DNA of 64,000 nucleotides from Fodinicola acaciae. Its GTDB lineage: Bacteria > Actinomycetota > Actinomycetes > Mycobacteriales > HKI-0501. Under the pieces are notes generated by a model. It was not told where the DNA came from and did no database searches. It saw only the letters and a list, made by a program, of their open reading frames with translations. The stretch spans positions 623,235 to 687,234 of the forward strand of contig NZ_WOTN01000001.1 in assembly GCF_010993745.1 (NCBI RefSeq), in the 5' to 3' direction. Made by a program: the position numbers and the translations under genes. Positions within the stretch are counted from its first letter, which is position 1. Each line of letters opens with the position of its first letter. Below, piece by piece: positions 1 to 10,308 of the stretch.

Positions 1-460
1 GGGGCGCCGGAGGTGCCGTGGCGTCCCGTTCTGTGGCGAGAAGGTCCATTATGTGGGACGCGAAGGCACATGGAGCGCTAAATGTCCGGCTTGAGAGGTT
101 CGTAGATGGCATGAATGTCGAGTTACTTGCGGTGGACGCAAGAAACAAGGCTTTCACGCCGCCGTGATTTCCGGAGGCTGTGACGGGTGTGACTACTGAG
201 GCTGACAATGCTGTTGTGACTGCTCGCCTGCGACAGATGTCCGTTTTGATATCTTGTTAAACAAGTATTACGCAGTCAGCCGCTACAGCACGATCGTTTG
301 GCGTCCATCCCGACGGGTTGCTTCCCACACGTGACCCGGCAACCCAGCCCCGCCCGCAACCGCCGCCCGCACCCCTCGTGCACACAGATTGGCGTTCCCG
401 CCCCCCTCCCTGGAGGTCGCCCGCCGCGCAGGCGGAAAACCAACCACCTCCTGAGCAACG
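1..460. repeat. Dispersed repeat family, copy R1
   Basis: Longest of four related intergenic copies. Bases 13-75 resemble copy R4 (56710-56780). Bases 1-21 and 111-157 resemble R2 (24615-24680). Bases 145-335 are nearly identical to R3 (44592-44785), with weaker similarity on to about 460. It holds a small open frame (111-167), the inverted repeat CTTGTT-A-AACAAG (253-265) and an A/C-rich tail. No transposase is visible. It fills the gap before lgt and is cut by the left edge of the window. Similarity was judged by eye, and the limits are approximate. Confidence 0.8.
111..167 (+). CDS. Possible 18-codon peptide inside repeat R1
   Basis: ATG-TGA frame encoding an 18-residue peptide ending DARNKAFTPP. 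The same frame is open leftwards to base 3 without a stop, so it could also be the tail of a longer protein entering from the left. In R2 the aligned frame begins with GTG at 24637 and reads NVELLALDARNKAV. Five nucleotide differences in 45 give three synonymous and two conservative changes. In R3 only the end (GKAFMPP and stop) is kept. No ribosome binding site is obvious. Protein-like conservation is what I see; translation is inference. Confidence 0.25.
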   Translation: MNVELLAVDARNKAFTPP

Positions 461-545
461 AAGCAGAAAACGCAACCACCTCCCCAACGACACCAAAAAG
501 GAAAAACCACCCACCCCACCCCCTCGCCCCGGCAGAACCCAGGGG
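418..545. other. A/C-rich tract with G-quadruplex motif on the minus strand
   Basis: The plus strand is mostly A and C here. At 510-530 it carries four C-runs of 3, 4, 5 and 4 bases, separated by 1, 1 and 3 bases, so the minus strand has a canonical G-quadruplex pattern. It lies 46 bases before the lgt start. A similar A/C-rich tail follows repeat copy R3 (44941-45092). Confidence 0.6.
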
Positions 546-576
546 AGCCACACGCCGCGAGCAGGAGCCCGGTACG

Positions 577-1548
577 GTGGCGAGCGTGACTTCGGCCATC
601 TTGGCGTCGATTCCCAGTCCGACGCAGAACGTGTGGTTTCTCGGCCCGATCCCGCTGCGTGCGTACGCGATCGCGATCATCATCGGGATCGTCGTCGCGG
701 TGTGGCTGACCGACCGGCGCCTGAAGGCGCGTGGCGGGCCGGCTGGTGCGGTGACGGATGTCGCGTTGTGGGCCGTGCCGTTCGGCATCGTCGGTGGACG
801 GCTCTATCACGTGATCACGACGCCGGGGCCGTACTTCGGGCCGGATGGTCACCTGATCGACATCGTGAAGATCTGGAACGGTGGCCTCGGCATCTGGGGG
901 GCGGTGGCGCTCGGTGCGCTCGGTGCGTGGCTGGGGTGCCGGCGGATCGGCCTGCCGCTCGGGGTGCTGGCCGACGCGGCCGCGCCGGGGTTGGTGTTCG
1001 CGCAGGCGATCGGCCGGCTGGGCAACTACTTCAACAACGAGTTGTACGGCGGCCAGACCTCGCTGCCGTGGGGCCTGGTCGTCCACCAGATGGACCCGGC
1101 GACCGGTCACGCCGTGTCGACGCTGCCGGGCACCTACCATCCGACCTTCCTGTACGAGCTGCTGTGGAACGCTGGCGTCGGCCTGTTGGTGATCTGGGCT
1201 GACAAGAAGTTCCGGCTCGGCCACGGCCGCGCGTTCGCCTTGTACGTGATGGCCTACACGGTCGGCCGGTTCTGGGTCGAGGCGTTGCGGATCGACGAGG
1301 CCCAGATGTTCTTCGGCCTGCGGCTCAACGACTGGACGTCGATCGTCGTGTTCATCGGCGGCCTCGCGTACTTCCTGTGGCAGCGCGGACCGCGCGAGCA
1401 GCTCCGGATCCTCGACGGTGGCCGCAAGGTCGAGGTGATTACCGATGGTGAGCCGAAAGAAACCGTGAGTCTGGCGAAAGACGAGGAAAGTAAAGAAGAA
1501 TCGGCCGAGCCGGACAGCAAGGCCGAGGCGCCGGCCGACAAAGCCTGA
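577..1548 (+). CDS. lgt: Prolipoprotein diacylglyceryl transferase Lgt
   Basis: Transfers diacylglycerol from phosphatidylglycerol to the lipobox cysteine of prolipoproteins at the cytoplasmic membrane. The 323-residue protein has the Lgt signature GRLGNYFNNELYG, the membrane segment YAIAIIIGIVVAVWL near the N-terminus and further hydrophobic segments, in the usual family order. The C-terminus has a charged extension rich in Glu, Lys and Ala, as often seen in actinobacterial Lgt. I chose GTG 577 because AGGAG (563-567) lies nine bases upstream and the protein then starts at the usual place. The frame is open further upstream to 298, but that part translates repeat and low-complexity DNA. The lgt-gltB-gltD order is common in actinobacteria. 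Confidence 0.95.
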   Translation: MASVTSAILASIPSPTQNVWFLGPIPLRAYAIAIIIGIVVAVWLTDRRLKARGGPAGAVTDVALWAVPFGIVGGRLYHVITTPGPYFGPDGHLIDIVKIWNGGLGIWGAVALGALGAWLGCRRIGLPLGVLADAAAPGLVFAQAIGRLGNYFNNELYGGQTSLPWGLVVHQMDPATGHAVSTLPGTYHPTFLYELLWNAGVGLLVIWADKKFRLGHGRAFALYVMAYTVGRFWVEALRIDEAQMFFGLRLNDWTSIVVFIGGLAYFLWQRGPREQLRILDGGRKVEVITDGEPKETVSLAKDEESKEESAEPDSKAEAPADKA

Positions 1549-1850
1549 AAAAGACGCCGCATCTCCTAGCACGCCAGGAGCCGTTTACGCAGCTCAGTAT
1601 GTGCGTCGTCGCTGGTGGGATCGATCACTGGCGGCGAAATCGCGCCGGACGCCGGTGTCCGTGTAACCTCGAAAGGTGCGCCGGCGATCCCGCGCGCACT
1701 CCTGCGTAGCACCACACCGGGCCGGCACGCCGGCCCGTTCCTCCAACGGGCCGACGACGTCCCGCCCCCGCCCGGCGCACTCGAAAGAGCCGGTCTGTCA
1801 GGACTGTGCCGAAAACCCCGAGTGCCCATTGACGACGAGGGAGCCTGCCG
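1549..1850. other. Leader region before gltB with a GC-rich hairpin
   Basis: No gene seen in these 302 bases. A perfect 9-bp inverted repeat (1718-1726 with 1729-1737) could fold as a tight hairpin 110 bases before the gltB start. TAACCT (1664-1669) fits an actinobacterial -10 box but lacks a clear -35 partner. The hairpin could end the lgt transcript or act in the gltB leader; the sequence does not decide. I recognise no known riboswitch. Confidence 0.35.
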
Positions 1851-4800
1851 GTGAATTTCTCTGCGGTTCCGCCTGCCCAAGGTCTTTATGACCCGGCATT
1901 CGAGCACGATTCCTGCGGCGTGGCATTCGTTGCCGACGCACTTGGCAGGCGCTCGCATCAGATAGTCGCGCACGGCCTGACCGCCGTACGCAACATGGAG
2001 CATCGCGGCGCCGCCGGCGCCGAGGTGAATTCCGGCGACGGGGCCGGAATTCTGCTCCAGATTCCGGACGGATTCTTCCGTGCGGTCGTCGATTTCGACC
2101 TGCCGGAAAACGGTTCCTACGTGACCGGCCTGGTTTTCCTGCCCGCCAACGACGATGACGAATCCGCCGCGCGCGAGATCATCGACCGGATCGTCGCCGA
2201 GGAGAACGGCAGCGTGCTCGGCTGGCGCGAGCCGCCGGTCGACCCGTCCGACCTCGGACCGACCGCGCTCGGCGTGCTGCCGCGGGTGCGGCAGATCTTC
2301 CTGAGTTTCCGCGGATCCGGCGGCGAAGTTCTTTCCGGTCTGCCGCTCGAGCGGATGGCTTTTGTCGCGCGTAAACGGATCGAGCACCAGTCGGAGGCGG
2401 TCGGCGTCGGCGTCTACTTCCCGTCGCTGTCCGGTCGCACGATGGTCTACAAGGGCATGCTCACCACCGAGCAGCTCGGCAACTTTTACGCCGACCTCAC
2501 GGATCCGCGCGCGGACAGCGCCATCGCGCTGGTGCACAGCCGGTTTTCCACCAACACGTTCCCGTCCTGGCCGCTGGCACATCCCTACCGTTACATCGCG
2601 CACAACGGCGAGATCAACACGATCCAGGGCAACCGCAACTGGATGCGCGCCCGCGAGGCGCTGCTGGCCACGCCGGAGATCAACGAGGCCTTCGGCGGCG
2701 ACGTCGAGCGGATTTTCCCGATCTGTACGCCGGGAGCCAGCGACTCGGCCACCTTCGACGAGGTGCTGGAGCTGCTGCATCTCGGTGGCCGCAGCCTGCC
2801 GCACGCGGTGCTGATGATGATCCCGGAGGCGTGGGAAAACAACGACGACATGGACCCGGCGCGGCGCGCGTTCTACGAGTTCCACGCGTCGCTGATGGAG
2901 CCGTGGGACGGTCCAGCCTGTGTCGCTTTCACCGACGGCACCCAGATCGGCGCGGTGCTCGACCGCAACGGCCTGCGTCCGGGCCGGTGGTGGCGTACCC
3001 GCGACGACCTGGTCGTGCTGGCCAGCGAGGCCGGCGTGTTGGACATCGATCCGGCCGACGTCATCGCGAAAGGCCGGCTCCGGCCGGGCCGGATGTTCCT
3101 GGTCGACACCTCGCGGGGCCGGATCGTCGAGGACGACGAGATCAAGGCCGAGCTGGCCGCCGAGCATCCGTACGACGACTGGCTGCACGCCGGCCTGATG
3201 CGGCTGGAAGGCCTGCCGGAACGCGAGCACGTCACGTACGGCCACGAGTCGGTGCAGCGCCGGCAGCAGACTTTCGGCTACACCGAAGAAGAACTGCGGA
3301 TCATCCTGACGCCGATGGCGGCCACCGGTGCGGAGGCGATCGGCTCGATGGGCAGTGACACGCCGATCGCCGTGCTGTCCAAGCGGCCACGGCTGCTCTA
3401 CGACTACTTCGCACAACTTTTCGCGCAGGTGACCAATCCGCCGCTGGACGCCATCCGGGAGGAGATCGTCACCAGCGTCGGCGACACCATCGGCGCCGAG
3501 CAGAACCTGCTCGTGCCGGGCCCGGCCAGCTGCCGGCAGATCGTGTTGCCGTTCCCGGTGATCGACAACGACGAGCTCGCCAAGATCGTGCACATCGACG
3601 AGGACGGCGACATGCCTGGCTTCAAGGCGGTCACCGTGTCCGGCCTCTACCGGGTCAAGGACGGCGGCGAGGGGATGCGCGCGCGGCTGGCGGAGATCTG
3701 CCGGCACATCTCCGAGGCGATCGAGGACGGCGCGCGGCTGATCGTGCTCTCCGACCGTGACTCGACCGAGGACCTGGCGCCGATCCCGTCGCTGTTGCTC
3801 ACGTCGTGCGTACACCACCATCTCGTCCGCGAGCGCACGCGTACGCGGGTCGGCCTGGTGGTGGAGGCCGGGGACGCGCGTGAGGTCCACCACGTGGCTC
3901 TCCTGCTCGGTTACGGCGCCGCCGCGGTCAACACCTATCTGGCCTTCGAGACCATCGAGGACATGATCGCCGGCGGCCAGCTCACCGGCATCGAGCCGCA
4001 GAAGGCGATCCGCAACTACGTCAAGGCGCTCGGCAAGGGTGTCCTGAAGGTCATGAGCAAGATGGGGATCTCGACGGTCGCGTCGTACACCGGCGCGCAG
4101 GTGTTCGAGGCGGTCGGCCTGTCCAAGGAGCTCATCGACCAGCATTTCACCGGTACGACGAGCAAACTCGGCGGCGTCGGCCTGGACGCGCTGGCCGACG
4201 AGGTGGCCGCGCGGCACGCGAAGGCGTGGCCGGCCAACCCGACCGACCGCGCGCACCGGCGGCTGGAGGTCGGCGGCGAATACCAGTGGCGCCGCGAGGG
4301 CGAGCTGCATCTTTTCAACCCGGAGACGGTTTTCCTGCTGCAGCACGCCACCCGTACGCGCAAATACGAGATTTTCAAGAAATACACCTCGTCGGTCGAC
4401 GCGCTGTCGGAGAAGGCGGCCACACTGCGCGGCCTGTTCGGTTTTTCCTCCGACCGCAAGCCGATTCCGCTCGAGGAGGTCGAGCCGGCCAGCGAGATCG
4501 TCAAGCGGTTCTCCACCGGCGCGATGAGCTACGGTTCGATTTCGGCCGAGGCACACGAAACTCTGGCGATCGCGATGAACCAGCTCGGCGCGCGGTCCAA
4601 CACCGGCGAAGGCGGCGAGGACTCCGACCGGCTGCGCGACCCGCGCCGGCGCAGCGCGATCAAGCAGGTCGCGTCCGGGCGTTTCGGTGTCACCAGTGAC
4701 TATCTGGTGCACTCCGACGACATCCAGATCAAGATGGCGCAGGGCGCCAAGCCGGGCGAAGGCGGCCAGCTGCCGGGTCACAAGGTCTATCCGTGGGTCG

Positions 4801-6404
4801 CGCGTACGCGGCACTCCACGCCTGGCGTCGGCCTGATCAGTCCGCCGCCACATCACGACATCTATTCGATCGAGGATCTGGCGCAGCTGATCCACGACCT
4901 GAAAAACGCCAACCCCGAGGCGCGTATCCACGTCAAGCTGGTCGCCGAGGTCGGCGTCGGCACGGTCGCGGCCGGAGTTTCCAAGGCTCACGCCGATGTC
5001 GTGCTGATCTCCGGCCACGACGGTGGTACGGGCGCGGCTCCGCTCACCTCGCTGAAGCACGCCGGCGGTCCGTGGGAGCTGGGTTTGGCCGAGACGCAGC
5101 AAACCCTGCTGCTCAACAACCTGCGCGACCGGATCGTCGTACAGACCGACGGCCAGCTCAAGACCGGTCGCGATGTCGTCATCGCCGCCCTGCTCGGCGC
5201 GGAGGAGTACGGTTTCGCGACCGCGCCGCTGGTGGTCTCCGGTTGCATCATGATGCGGGTCTGTCATCTCGACACCTGTCCGGTCGGCGTCGCGACGCAG
5301 AACCCGAAGCTGCGGGAGAAGTTCAGCGGCAAGGCCGAATATGTGGTGACCTTCTTCGAATACATCGCAGAAGAGGTCCGCGAGTTGTTGGCAGAGCTCG
5401 GATTCCGGTCGCTGGACGAGGCGATCGGCCACGCCGAGGTGCTCGACACGCGCCGCGCGGTCGAGCACTGGAAGGCCTCCGGCCTCGACCTGTCACCGCT
5501 GTTCGTGGTGCCGGAGCTGCCGGCCGGTGCAGCGCTGCATAACACCACCGAGCAGGATCACGGGCTGGACAAGGCGCTGGACAACACGCTGATCCAGCTG
5601 TGCGAAGGCGCACTGCTGGACGGCTCGCCGGTCAAGCTGGAGCTGCCGGTACGCAACGTCAACCGTACGGTCGGCACCATGCTCGGCTCGTTCGTGACTC
5701 GGCGGTTCGGCGAGGAGGGCCTGCCGGACGACACGATCGACATCACCTTCACCGGCACCGCCGGCCAGTCGTTCGGCGCGTTCGTGCCGTCGGGCGTGAC
5801 GCTCCGGTTGCTTGGCGACGCCAACGACTACGTCGGCAAGGGGCTGTCCGGCGGCCGGATCGTGCTGCGGCCGGACCCGGTGGCGCCGTTCCCGGCCGAG
5901 CAGAACATCATCGCCGGCAACACGATCCTCTACGGCGCGACCAGTGGCGAGGCGTTCCTGCGCGGCATCGTCGGCGAACGCTTCGGCGTACGTAACTCCG
6001 GCGCGCTCGCCGTCGTCGAAGGCGTCGGCGACCACGGCTGCGAATACATGACCGGCGGCACGGTCGTCGTGCTCGGCCCCACCGGCCGTAACTTCGCCGC
6101 CGGCATGTCCGGTGGCACCGCGTACGTGCTCAACCTCGACCCCAAGCTGGTCAACCGCGAGATGGTCGATCTGGAGGAGCCGTCGATCGAGGACACCGAG
6201 CGGCTGCACGACGTACTTGTCCGCTATGCCGCGGAAACCGCGTCGCCGGTGGCCGAGACGCTGTTGGCCGACTGGGAGCGCCGGCGGATCGAGTTCACGA
6301 AGATCATGCCGCGTGACTACCGGCGTGTCCTGGAGGCGACCCGGCTGGCCGAGCAGACCGGCCGGGATGTCGCCGAGGCGATCATGGAGGCGGCCCGTGG
6401 CTGA
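1851..6404 (+). CDS. gltB: Glutamate synthase (GOGAT) large subunit
   Basis: Forms glutamate from glutamine and 2-oxoglutarate, together with the NADPH-oxidising small subunit. The 1517-residue length is normal. The N-terminal Ntn amidotransferase domain has HDSCGVAF, with Cys22 as the predicted catalytic residue exposed after propeptide removal. The central and FMN-binding synthase domains follow ([20 protein letters not shown]). The cysteines in [15 protein letters not shown] fit the 3Fe-4S cluster, and a C-terminal GXGXG-type structural domain ends the protein. GTG 1851 is preceded by GAGGGAG. The gene overlaps gltD by eight bases, so the two are translated together. Confidence 0.98.
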   Translation: MNFSAVPPAQGLYDPAFEHDSCGVAFVADALGRRSHQIVAHGLTAVRNMEHRGAAGAEVNSGDGAGILLQIPDGFFRAVVDFDLPENGSYVTGLVFLPANDDDESAAREIIDRIVAEENGSVLGWREPPVDPSDLGPTALGVLPRVRQIFLSFRGSGGEVLSGLPLERMAFVARKRIEHQSEAVGVGVYFPSLSGRTMVYKGMLTTEQLGNFYADLTDPRADSAIALVHSRFSTNTFPSWPLAHPYRYIAHNGEINTIQGNRNWMRAREALLATPEINEAFGGDVERIFPICTPGASDSATFDEVLELLHLGGRSLPHAVLMMIPEAWENNDDMDPARRAFYEFHASLMEPWDGPACVAFTDGTQIGAVLDRNGLRPGRWWRTRDDLVVLASEAGVLDIDPADVIAKGRLRPGRMFLVDTSRGRIVEDDEIKAELAAEHPYDDWLHAGLMRLEGLPEREHVTYGHESVQRRQQTFGYTEEELRIILTPMAATGAEAIGSMGSDTPIAVLSKRPRLLYDYFAQLFAQVTNPPLDAIREEIVTSVGDTIGAEQNLLVPGPASCRQIVLPFPVIDNDELAKIVHIDEDGDMPGFKAVTVSGLYRVKDGGEGMRARLAEICRHISEAIEDGARLIVLSDRDSTEDLAPIPSLLLTSCVHHHLVRERTRTRVGLVVEAGDAREVHHVALLLGYGAAAVNTYLAFETIEDMIAGGQLTGIEPQKAIRNYVKALGKGVLKVMSKMGISTVASYTGAQVFEAVGLSKELIDQHFTGTTSKLGGVGLDALADEVAARHAKAWPANPTDRAHRRLEVGGEYQWRREGELHLFNPETVFLLQHATRTRKYEIFKKYTSSVDALSEKAATLRGLFGFSSDRKPIPLEEVEPASEIVKRFSTGAMSYGSISAEAHETLAIAMNQLGARSNTGEGGEDSDRLRDPRRRSAIKQVASGRFGVTSDYLVHSDDIQIKMAQGAKPGEGGQLPGHKVYPWVARTRHSTPGVGLISPPPHHDIYSIEDLAQLIHDLKNANPEARIHVKLVAEVGVGTVAAGVSKAHADVVLISGHDGGTGAAPLTSLKHAGGPWELGLAETQQTLLLNNLRDRIVVQTDGQLKTGRDVVIAALLGAEEYGFATAPLVVSGCIMMRVCHLDTCPVGVATQNPKLREKFSGKAEYVVTFFEYIAEEVRELLAELGFRSLDEAIGHAEVLDTRRAVEHWKASGLDLSPLFVVPELPAGAALHNTTEQDHGLDKALDNTLIQLCEGALLDGSPVKLELPVRNVNRTVGTMLGSFVTRRFGEEGLPDDTIDITFTGTAGQSFGAFVPSGVTLRLLGDANDYVGKGLSGGRIVLRPDPVAPFPAEQNIIAGNTILYGATSGEAFLRGIVGERFGVRNSGALAVVEGVGDHGCEYMTGGTVVVLGPTGRNFAAGMSGGTAYVLNLDPKLVNREMVDLEEPSIEDTERLHDVLVRYAAETASPVAETLLADWERRRIEFTKIMPRDYRRVLEATRLAEQTGRDVAEAIMEAARG

Positions 6405-7857
6405 CCCGAGCGGTTTTCTCAAGCACGGCAGGGAACTGCCCAAGCGCCGGCCGGTCGACCTGCGGCTGATGGACTGGCGCGAGGTCTACGAGGACTTCGA
6501 GCCAGGCAAGCTGCGCACCCAGGCGTCGCGCTGCATGGACTGCGGCATTCCGTTCTGCCACAACGGATGTCCGCTCGGAAACCTGATTCCGGAGTGGAAC
6601 GACCTGGTGCGTACGGACCAGTGGCGCTCGGCCATCGAGCGGCTGCACGCCACCAACAACTTTCCGGAGTTCACCGGCCGGTTGTGTCCGGCGCCGTGCG
6701 AAGCGGCGTGCGTACTCGGCATCAACAGCGATCCGGTCACCATCAAGCAGGTCGAGGTCGAGATCATCGACCGCGCCTTCGCCGAAGGTTGGGTCACGCC
6801 GGCGCCGCCGGAGCTGAAGTCGGGCAAGAAGGTCGCGGTCGTCGGCTCCGGTCCGGCCGGCCTGGCGGCGGCGCAGCAGCTGACCCGTGCCGGCCACGAC
6901 GTGACCGTGTACGAGCGCAACGACCGGATCGGTGGCCTGCTGCGCTATGGCATCCCGGAGTTCAAGATGGAGAAACGCCATCTGGACCGGCGGCTGGCGC
7001 AGATGGAGGCCGAGGGCACGGTTTTGCGCACCGGCGTGAATGTCGGCGTGGACGTGACGGCCGAGCAGCTGCGCTCGTCGTACGACGCGGTCGTGCTGGC
7101 CATCGGTTCGACCGTGCCGCGTGATCTGCCGGCGCCCGGCCGCGAGGCCGGCGGCATCCATTTCGCGATGGACTATCTGGAGCCGGCCAACCGGGTCCAG
7201 AACGGCGACCTGGCGGCCGCGCCGATCGACGCCAACGGCAAGCAGGTGGTGATCATCGGTGGCGGTGACACCGGCGCCGACTGCCTCGGCACGGCCCACC
7301 GGCAGGGCGCCGCGAGCGTGACGCAGCTGGAGATCATGCCGGAGCCGCCGGGCGCTCGGCCGGACTCGACGCCGTGGCCGACCTGGCCGCTGATCCTGCG
7401 TACGTCCAGCGCGCACGAGGAGGGCGGCGAGCGGGTTTTCTCGGTCAACACGGAGAAGTTCCTGGCCGACGAGGACGGCGACGTACGCGCGCTGGCGCTG
7501 CACGAGGTGACCATGGTCGACGGTCGCTTCGAGAAGGTGCCGGGCTCGGAGCGTGAGCTGCCGGCTCAGCTCGTACTGCTGGCGATGGGGTTTGTCGGTG
7601 TCGACCAGAGCTCTGGGCTGTTGGAGGGCCTTGGCGCCGAGCTGGGGCAGCGCGGTGTCGTGGCCAGGGACGCGTCCTGGAAGTCCACTGTGGACGGTGT
7701 GTTCGTGGCCGGTGACGCCGGCCGCGGCCAGTCGCTGATCGTGTGGGCCATCGCCGAGGGCCGCGCGTGTGCCGCGGCCGTCGACGAATATCTCACCGGC
7801 CATTCGCTGCTGCCGGCGCCGATCGAGCCGACCACGATGGCGCTCGTCGCTCGCTGA
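6397..7857 (+). CDS. gltD: Glutamate synthase small subunit
   Basis: FAD- and iron-sulfur-containing subunit that takes electrons from NADPH and passes them to GltB. The N-terminal Cys motifs [14 protein letters not shown] and CPAPCEAAC are the 4Fe-4S ligands. [14 protein letters not shown] is the FAD-binding Rossmann motif and [13 protein letters not shown] the NADPH-binding one. Length is 486 residues, normal for the family. The GTG start at 6397 lies inside the end of gltB, with GGAGG at 6386-6390 six bases before it. A hairpin terminator follows directly, closing the gltBD unit. Confidence 0.98.
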   Translation: MADPSGFLKHGRELPKRRPVDLRLMDWREVYEDFEPGKLRTQASRCMDCGIPFCHNGCPLGNLIPEWNDLVRTDQWRSAIERLHATNNFPEFTGRLCPAPCEAACVLGINSDPVTIKQVEVEIIDRAFAEGWVTPAPPELKSGKKVAVVGSGPAGLAAAQQLTRAGHDVTVYERNDRIGGLLRYGIPEFKMEKRHLDRRLAQMEAEGTVLRTGVNVGVDVTAEQLRSSYDAVVLAIGSTVPRDLPAPGREAGGIHFAMDYLEPANRVQNGDLAAAPIDANGKQVVIIGGGDTGADCLGTAHRQGAASVTQLEIMPEPPGARPDSTPWPTWPLILRTSSAHEEGGERVFSVNTEKFLADEDGDVRALALHEVTMVDGRFEKVPGSERELPAQLVLLAMGFVGVDQSSGLLEGLGAELGQRGVVARDASWKSTVDGVFVAGDAGRGQSLIVWAIAEGRACAAAVDEYLTGHSLLPAPIEPTTMALVAR

Positions 7858-7863
7858 CGAACC

Positions 7864-7899
7864 GCAGGGCCTCCTTACGCGCGCGTGGGGAGGCCCTGT
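7864..7899 (+). terminator. Terminator after gltBD
   Basis: Perfect 10-bp stem (7865-7874 pairs with 7889-7898), extended by one G-T pair, with a 14-base loop. Only a weak T-rich stretch follows, as is usual for actinobacterial terminators. It lies seven bases after the gltD stop. Confidence 0.8.
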
Positions 7900-7998
7900 A
7901 GTCGTTTCGTCCGATAAGCGGTTTTACCCAGGTGACCAGGTGACGAAGGTCGCTCCCGGTTCTGCATCGGTTCACCCGATGCCGATAGTGTGACGGCC

Positions 7999-9423
7999 AT
8001 GAGTAGGCGCGCGAAGATCGTCTGCACCATCGGTCCGGCCACCGCGACACCGGAGCGCGTACGCGCGCTGGTCGACGCCGGCATGGACGTGGCCCGGCTC
8101 AACTTCAGCCACGGCGACCACGAGGACCACCGGCGGGCATTCGAGATGATCCGGGAGGCCTCCGACGCCACCGGACACGCGGTCGGCGTACTGGCCGACC
8201 TGCAGGGACCCAAGATCCGGCTGGGCCGGTTCGCGGCCGGTCCGGTCGACTGGCTGACCGGCGAGACGGTCACCATCACCACCGAGCCGGTGGACGGCAA
8301 CCACGACATCGTCTCGACGACCTACCACAAGCTCGCCGAGGAGGTGTCGGTCGGCGACCGGCTGCTCATCGACGACGGCAAGGTCGCCGTGGAGATCACC
8401 GGCATCGACGGACCGCGGATCCGCTGCCTGGTGATCGAGGGTGGTCCGGTCAGCAACAACAAGGGCATCTCGGTGCCGGAGTCGGCGCTGTCGGTGCCGG
8501 CGCTGTCCGACAAGGACATCGCGGACCTGAAGTTCGCGCTGGACCTGCGCGTCGACATGATCGCCATGTCGTTCGTGCGTGAGCCGGACGAGGTCGACCT
8601 GGTACGCCGGATCATGGACGAGCATGGCGGCGGCCGGCTGCCGGTGATCGCCAAGCTGGAGAAGCCGCAGGCGGTGGCCAACCTGGAGGCCATCGTGCTG
8701 GCCTTCGACGGCATGATGGTCGCGCGCGGCGACCTCGGCGTGGAGCTGCCGCTGGAGCAGGTGCCGATCGTACAGAAGCGGTGCATCCAGCTCTGTCGCG
8801 AGAACGCCAAGCCGGTCATCGTGGCGACCCAGATGCTCGACTCGATGATCGAGAACTCGCGGCCGACCCGGGCCGAGGCGTCCGACGTGGCCAACGCGGT
8901 GCTGGACGGCGCCGACGCGCTGATGCTGTCCGGCGAGACCGGCGTTGGCAAGTTCCCGATCCTGACCGTACGCACGATGAGCCGGATCATCTCCAGCGTC
9001 GAGGACTCCGACCCGAGCGTGCCGCCGCTGCAGCACGACCCGCGTACGAAAGGCGGCGCGATCGCGGCCGCCGCGAAGAGCATCGCCGAGGTGCTCGACG
9101 CGCGCGCGATCGTCGCGTTCACGCTGTCCGGCGACACCGTACGGCGGCTGGCCCGCCAGCACACCCGGCTGCCGATCCTGGCCTTCACCTCGGTGCCGGC
9201 GGTGCGTAACCAGCTGGCGCTGTCGTGGGGCGTGGAGACCTTCCTGACGCCGATGGTGTCCCACACCGACGATATGGTGCGAGCAGTGGACGCGGCGCTG
9301 CTGTCCATCGGCCGCTATCCGGCCGGCGACAGCGTGGTGATCGTGGCGGGCAGCCCGCCTGGCACCCCGGGATCCACCAACGCGGTCCGCGTGCACCAGC
9401 TCGGATCGGACACCGCCGGCTAG
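7999..9423 (+). CDS. pyk: Pyruvate kinase
   Basis: Converts phosphoenolpyruvate and ADP to pyruvate and ATP, the last step of glycolysis. The 474-residue protein starts with RAKIVCTIGPAT, as in the family. It has the substrate and metal motif AKLEKPQAVANLEAIV with the catalytic lysine, then ATQMLDSMI and ADALMLSGETGVGKFP. The frame also allows GTG at 7990, but the ATG at 7999 fits the family N-terminus. No strong ribosome binding site precedes it. The gene has its own upstream region after the gltBD terminator and is followed closely by a thioesterase gene. Confidence 0.97.
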   Translation: MSRRAKIVCTIGPATATPERVRALVDAGMDVARLNFSHGDHEDHRRAFEMIREASDATGHAVGVLADLQGPKIRLGRFAAGPVDWLTGETVTITTEPVDGNHDIVSTTYHKLAEEVSVGDRLLIDDGKVAVEITGIDGPRIRCLVIEGGPVSNNKGISVPESALSVPALSDKDIADLKFALDLRVDMIAMSFVREPDEVDLVRRIMDEHGGGRLPVIAKLEKPQAVANLEAIVLAFDGMMVARGDLGVELPLEQVPIVQKRCIQLCRENAKPVIVATQMLDSMIENSRPTRAEASDVANAVLDGADALMLSGETGVGKFPILTVRTMSRIISSVEDSDPSVPPLQHDPRTKGGAIAAAAKSIAEVLDARAIVAFTLSGDTVRRLARQHTRLPILAFTSVPAVRNQLALSWGVETFLTPMVSHTDDMVRAVDAALLSIGRYPAGDSVVIVAGSPPGTPGSTNAVRVHQLGSDTAG

Positions 9424-9434
9424 AGGAGATCGTC

Positions 9435-10301
9435 TTGGGGGAGCCGCTACGCGGCCAGCCAGCCGTCGACCGGCTGCTGAAGCTGCTGGACCTGGAGCAG
9501 CTGGAGGTCGGCTACTTCCGCGGCGTCAGCCCGGAGGTGACGCTGCAGCGGGTCTTCGGTGGCCAGGTCGCCGGCCAGGCGCTGGTCGCGGCCAGCCGTA
9601 CGGTCTCGGTGGAGCGGTCGGTGCACTCGCTGCACGGCTATTTCATCCGGCCGGGCGACCCTGCGGTGCCGATCCTCTACACGGTCGAGCCGGTACGCGA
9701 CGGCCGTTCGTTCACCACGCGCCGGGTCACCGCGATCCAGCACGGCAAGGCGATCTTCTTCATGTCCGCGTCGTTCCAGGTCGCCGAGGACGGCTTCGAG
9801 CACCAGAGCGAGGTGCCGGACGTCGTGCCGCCGGACGAGCTGCCGCCGGTGTGGGAGATCGTCCGCGAGAAGATGCCGGCCGACGCGGCGTGGAACGTGA
9901 TGGACCATCCGATCGACCTGCGCTACGTCGGCGTGCCCGGCTGGGTCAACCCGGGGGAGCGGCCGCAGTCGGACCGCCAGCAGGTGTGGATGCGCATCGA
10001 CGGCAAGCTGCCGGACGACGCCGCCCTGCATGCCTGCGCGTTGACGTACGCGAGCGACCTCACCTTGCTGGACGCGACGCTGGCCGTTCATGGCGCGACC
10101 TGGCGCGAGGTGAGCAGCGCCAGCCTGGACCACGCGGTGTGGTTCCACCGGCCGTTCCGTGCCGACGAGTGGTTTCTCTACGACTGCCAGAGCCCGTCGA
10201 CCTCCGGTGGTCGCGGCCTGGCCGCCGGTCGCTTCTTCAGCGCCGACGGCACGCACATCGCGACCGTGCTGCAGGAAGGCCTGATCCGCCGGGCCAGGTG
10301 A
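9435..10301 (+). CDS. tesB: Acyl-CoA thioesterase II
   Basis: Hydrolyses acyl-CoA esters to free fatty acid and CoA. The 288-residue double-hotdog protein has HSLHGYFIRPGDP in the first half and the C-terminal motifs LDHAVWFHRPF and SPSTSGGRGLAAGRF typical of TesB. The start is TTG 9435, with AGGAG at 9424-9428 six bases upstream. The gene begins 11 bases after the pyk stop, so it probably shares that transcript. The same pyk-tesB order is common in actinobacteria. It ends just before the palindromic element at 10309-10476. Confidence 0.93.
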   Translation: MGEPLRGQPAVDRLLKLLDLEQLEVGYFRGVSPEVTLQRVFGGQVAGQALVAASRTVSVERSVHSLHGYFIRPGDPAVPILYTVEPVRDGRSFTTRRVTAIQHGKAIFFMSASFQVAEDGFEHQSEVPDVVPPDELPPVWEIVREKMPADAAWNVMDHPIDLRYVGVPGWVNPGERPQSDRQQVWMRIDGKLPDDAALHACALTYASDLTLLDATLAVHGATWREVSSASLDHAVWFHRPFRADEWFLYDCQSPSTSGGRGLAAGRFFSADGTHIATVLQEGLIRRAR

Positions 10302-10308
10302 CCGGGGT

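Noticed and set aside
180-260. Second 26-codon GTG-TAA frame inside repeat R1
   Set aside because: Differences from R3 change amino acids as often as not (Thr/Ile, Arg/Gly, Arg/Gln), so conservation here looks nucleotide-level rather than coding.
298-576. N-terminal extension of Lgt into the repeat
   Set aside because: The in-frame extension translates repeat and A/C-rich DNA; GTG 577 has a good ribosome binding site and gives the family length.
1718-1737. gltB leader hairpin as a glutamine riboswitch
   Set aside because: Only a single perfect hairpin is seen, with none of the conserved core I would need to call a known riboswitch class.
1566-5468. A 1300-codon open frame on the minus strand across gltB
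   Set aside because: It lies wholly antisense to a certain gene, its translation is rich in Arg, Asp and Gly without any domain, and such frames are expected where third positions are almost all G or C.
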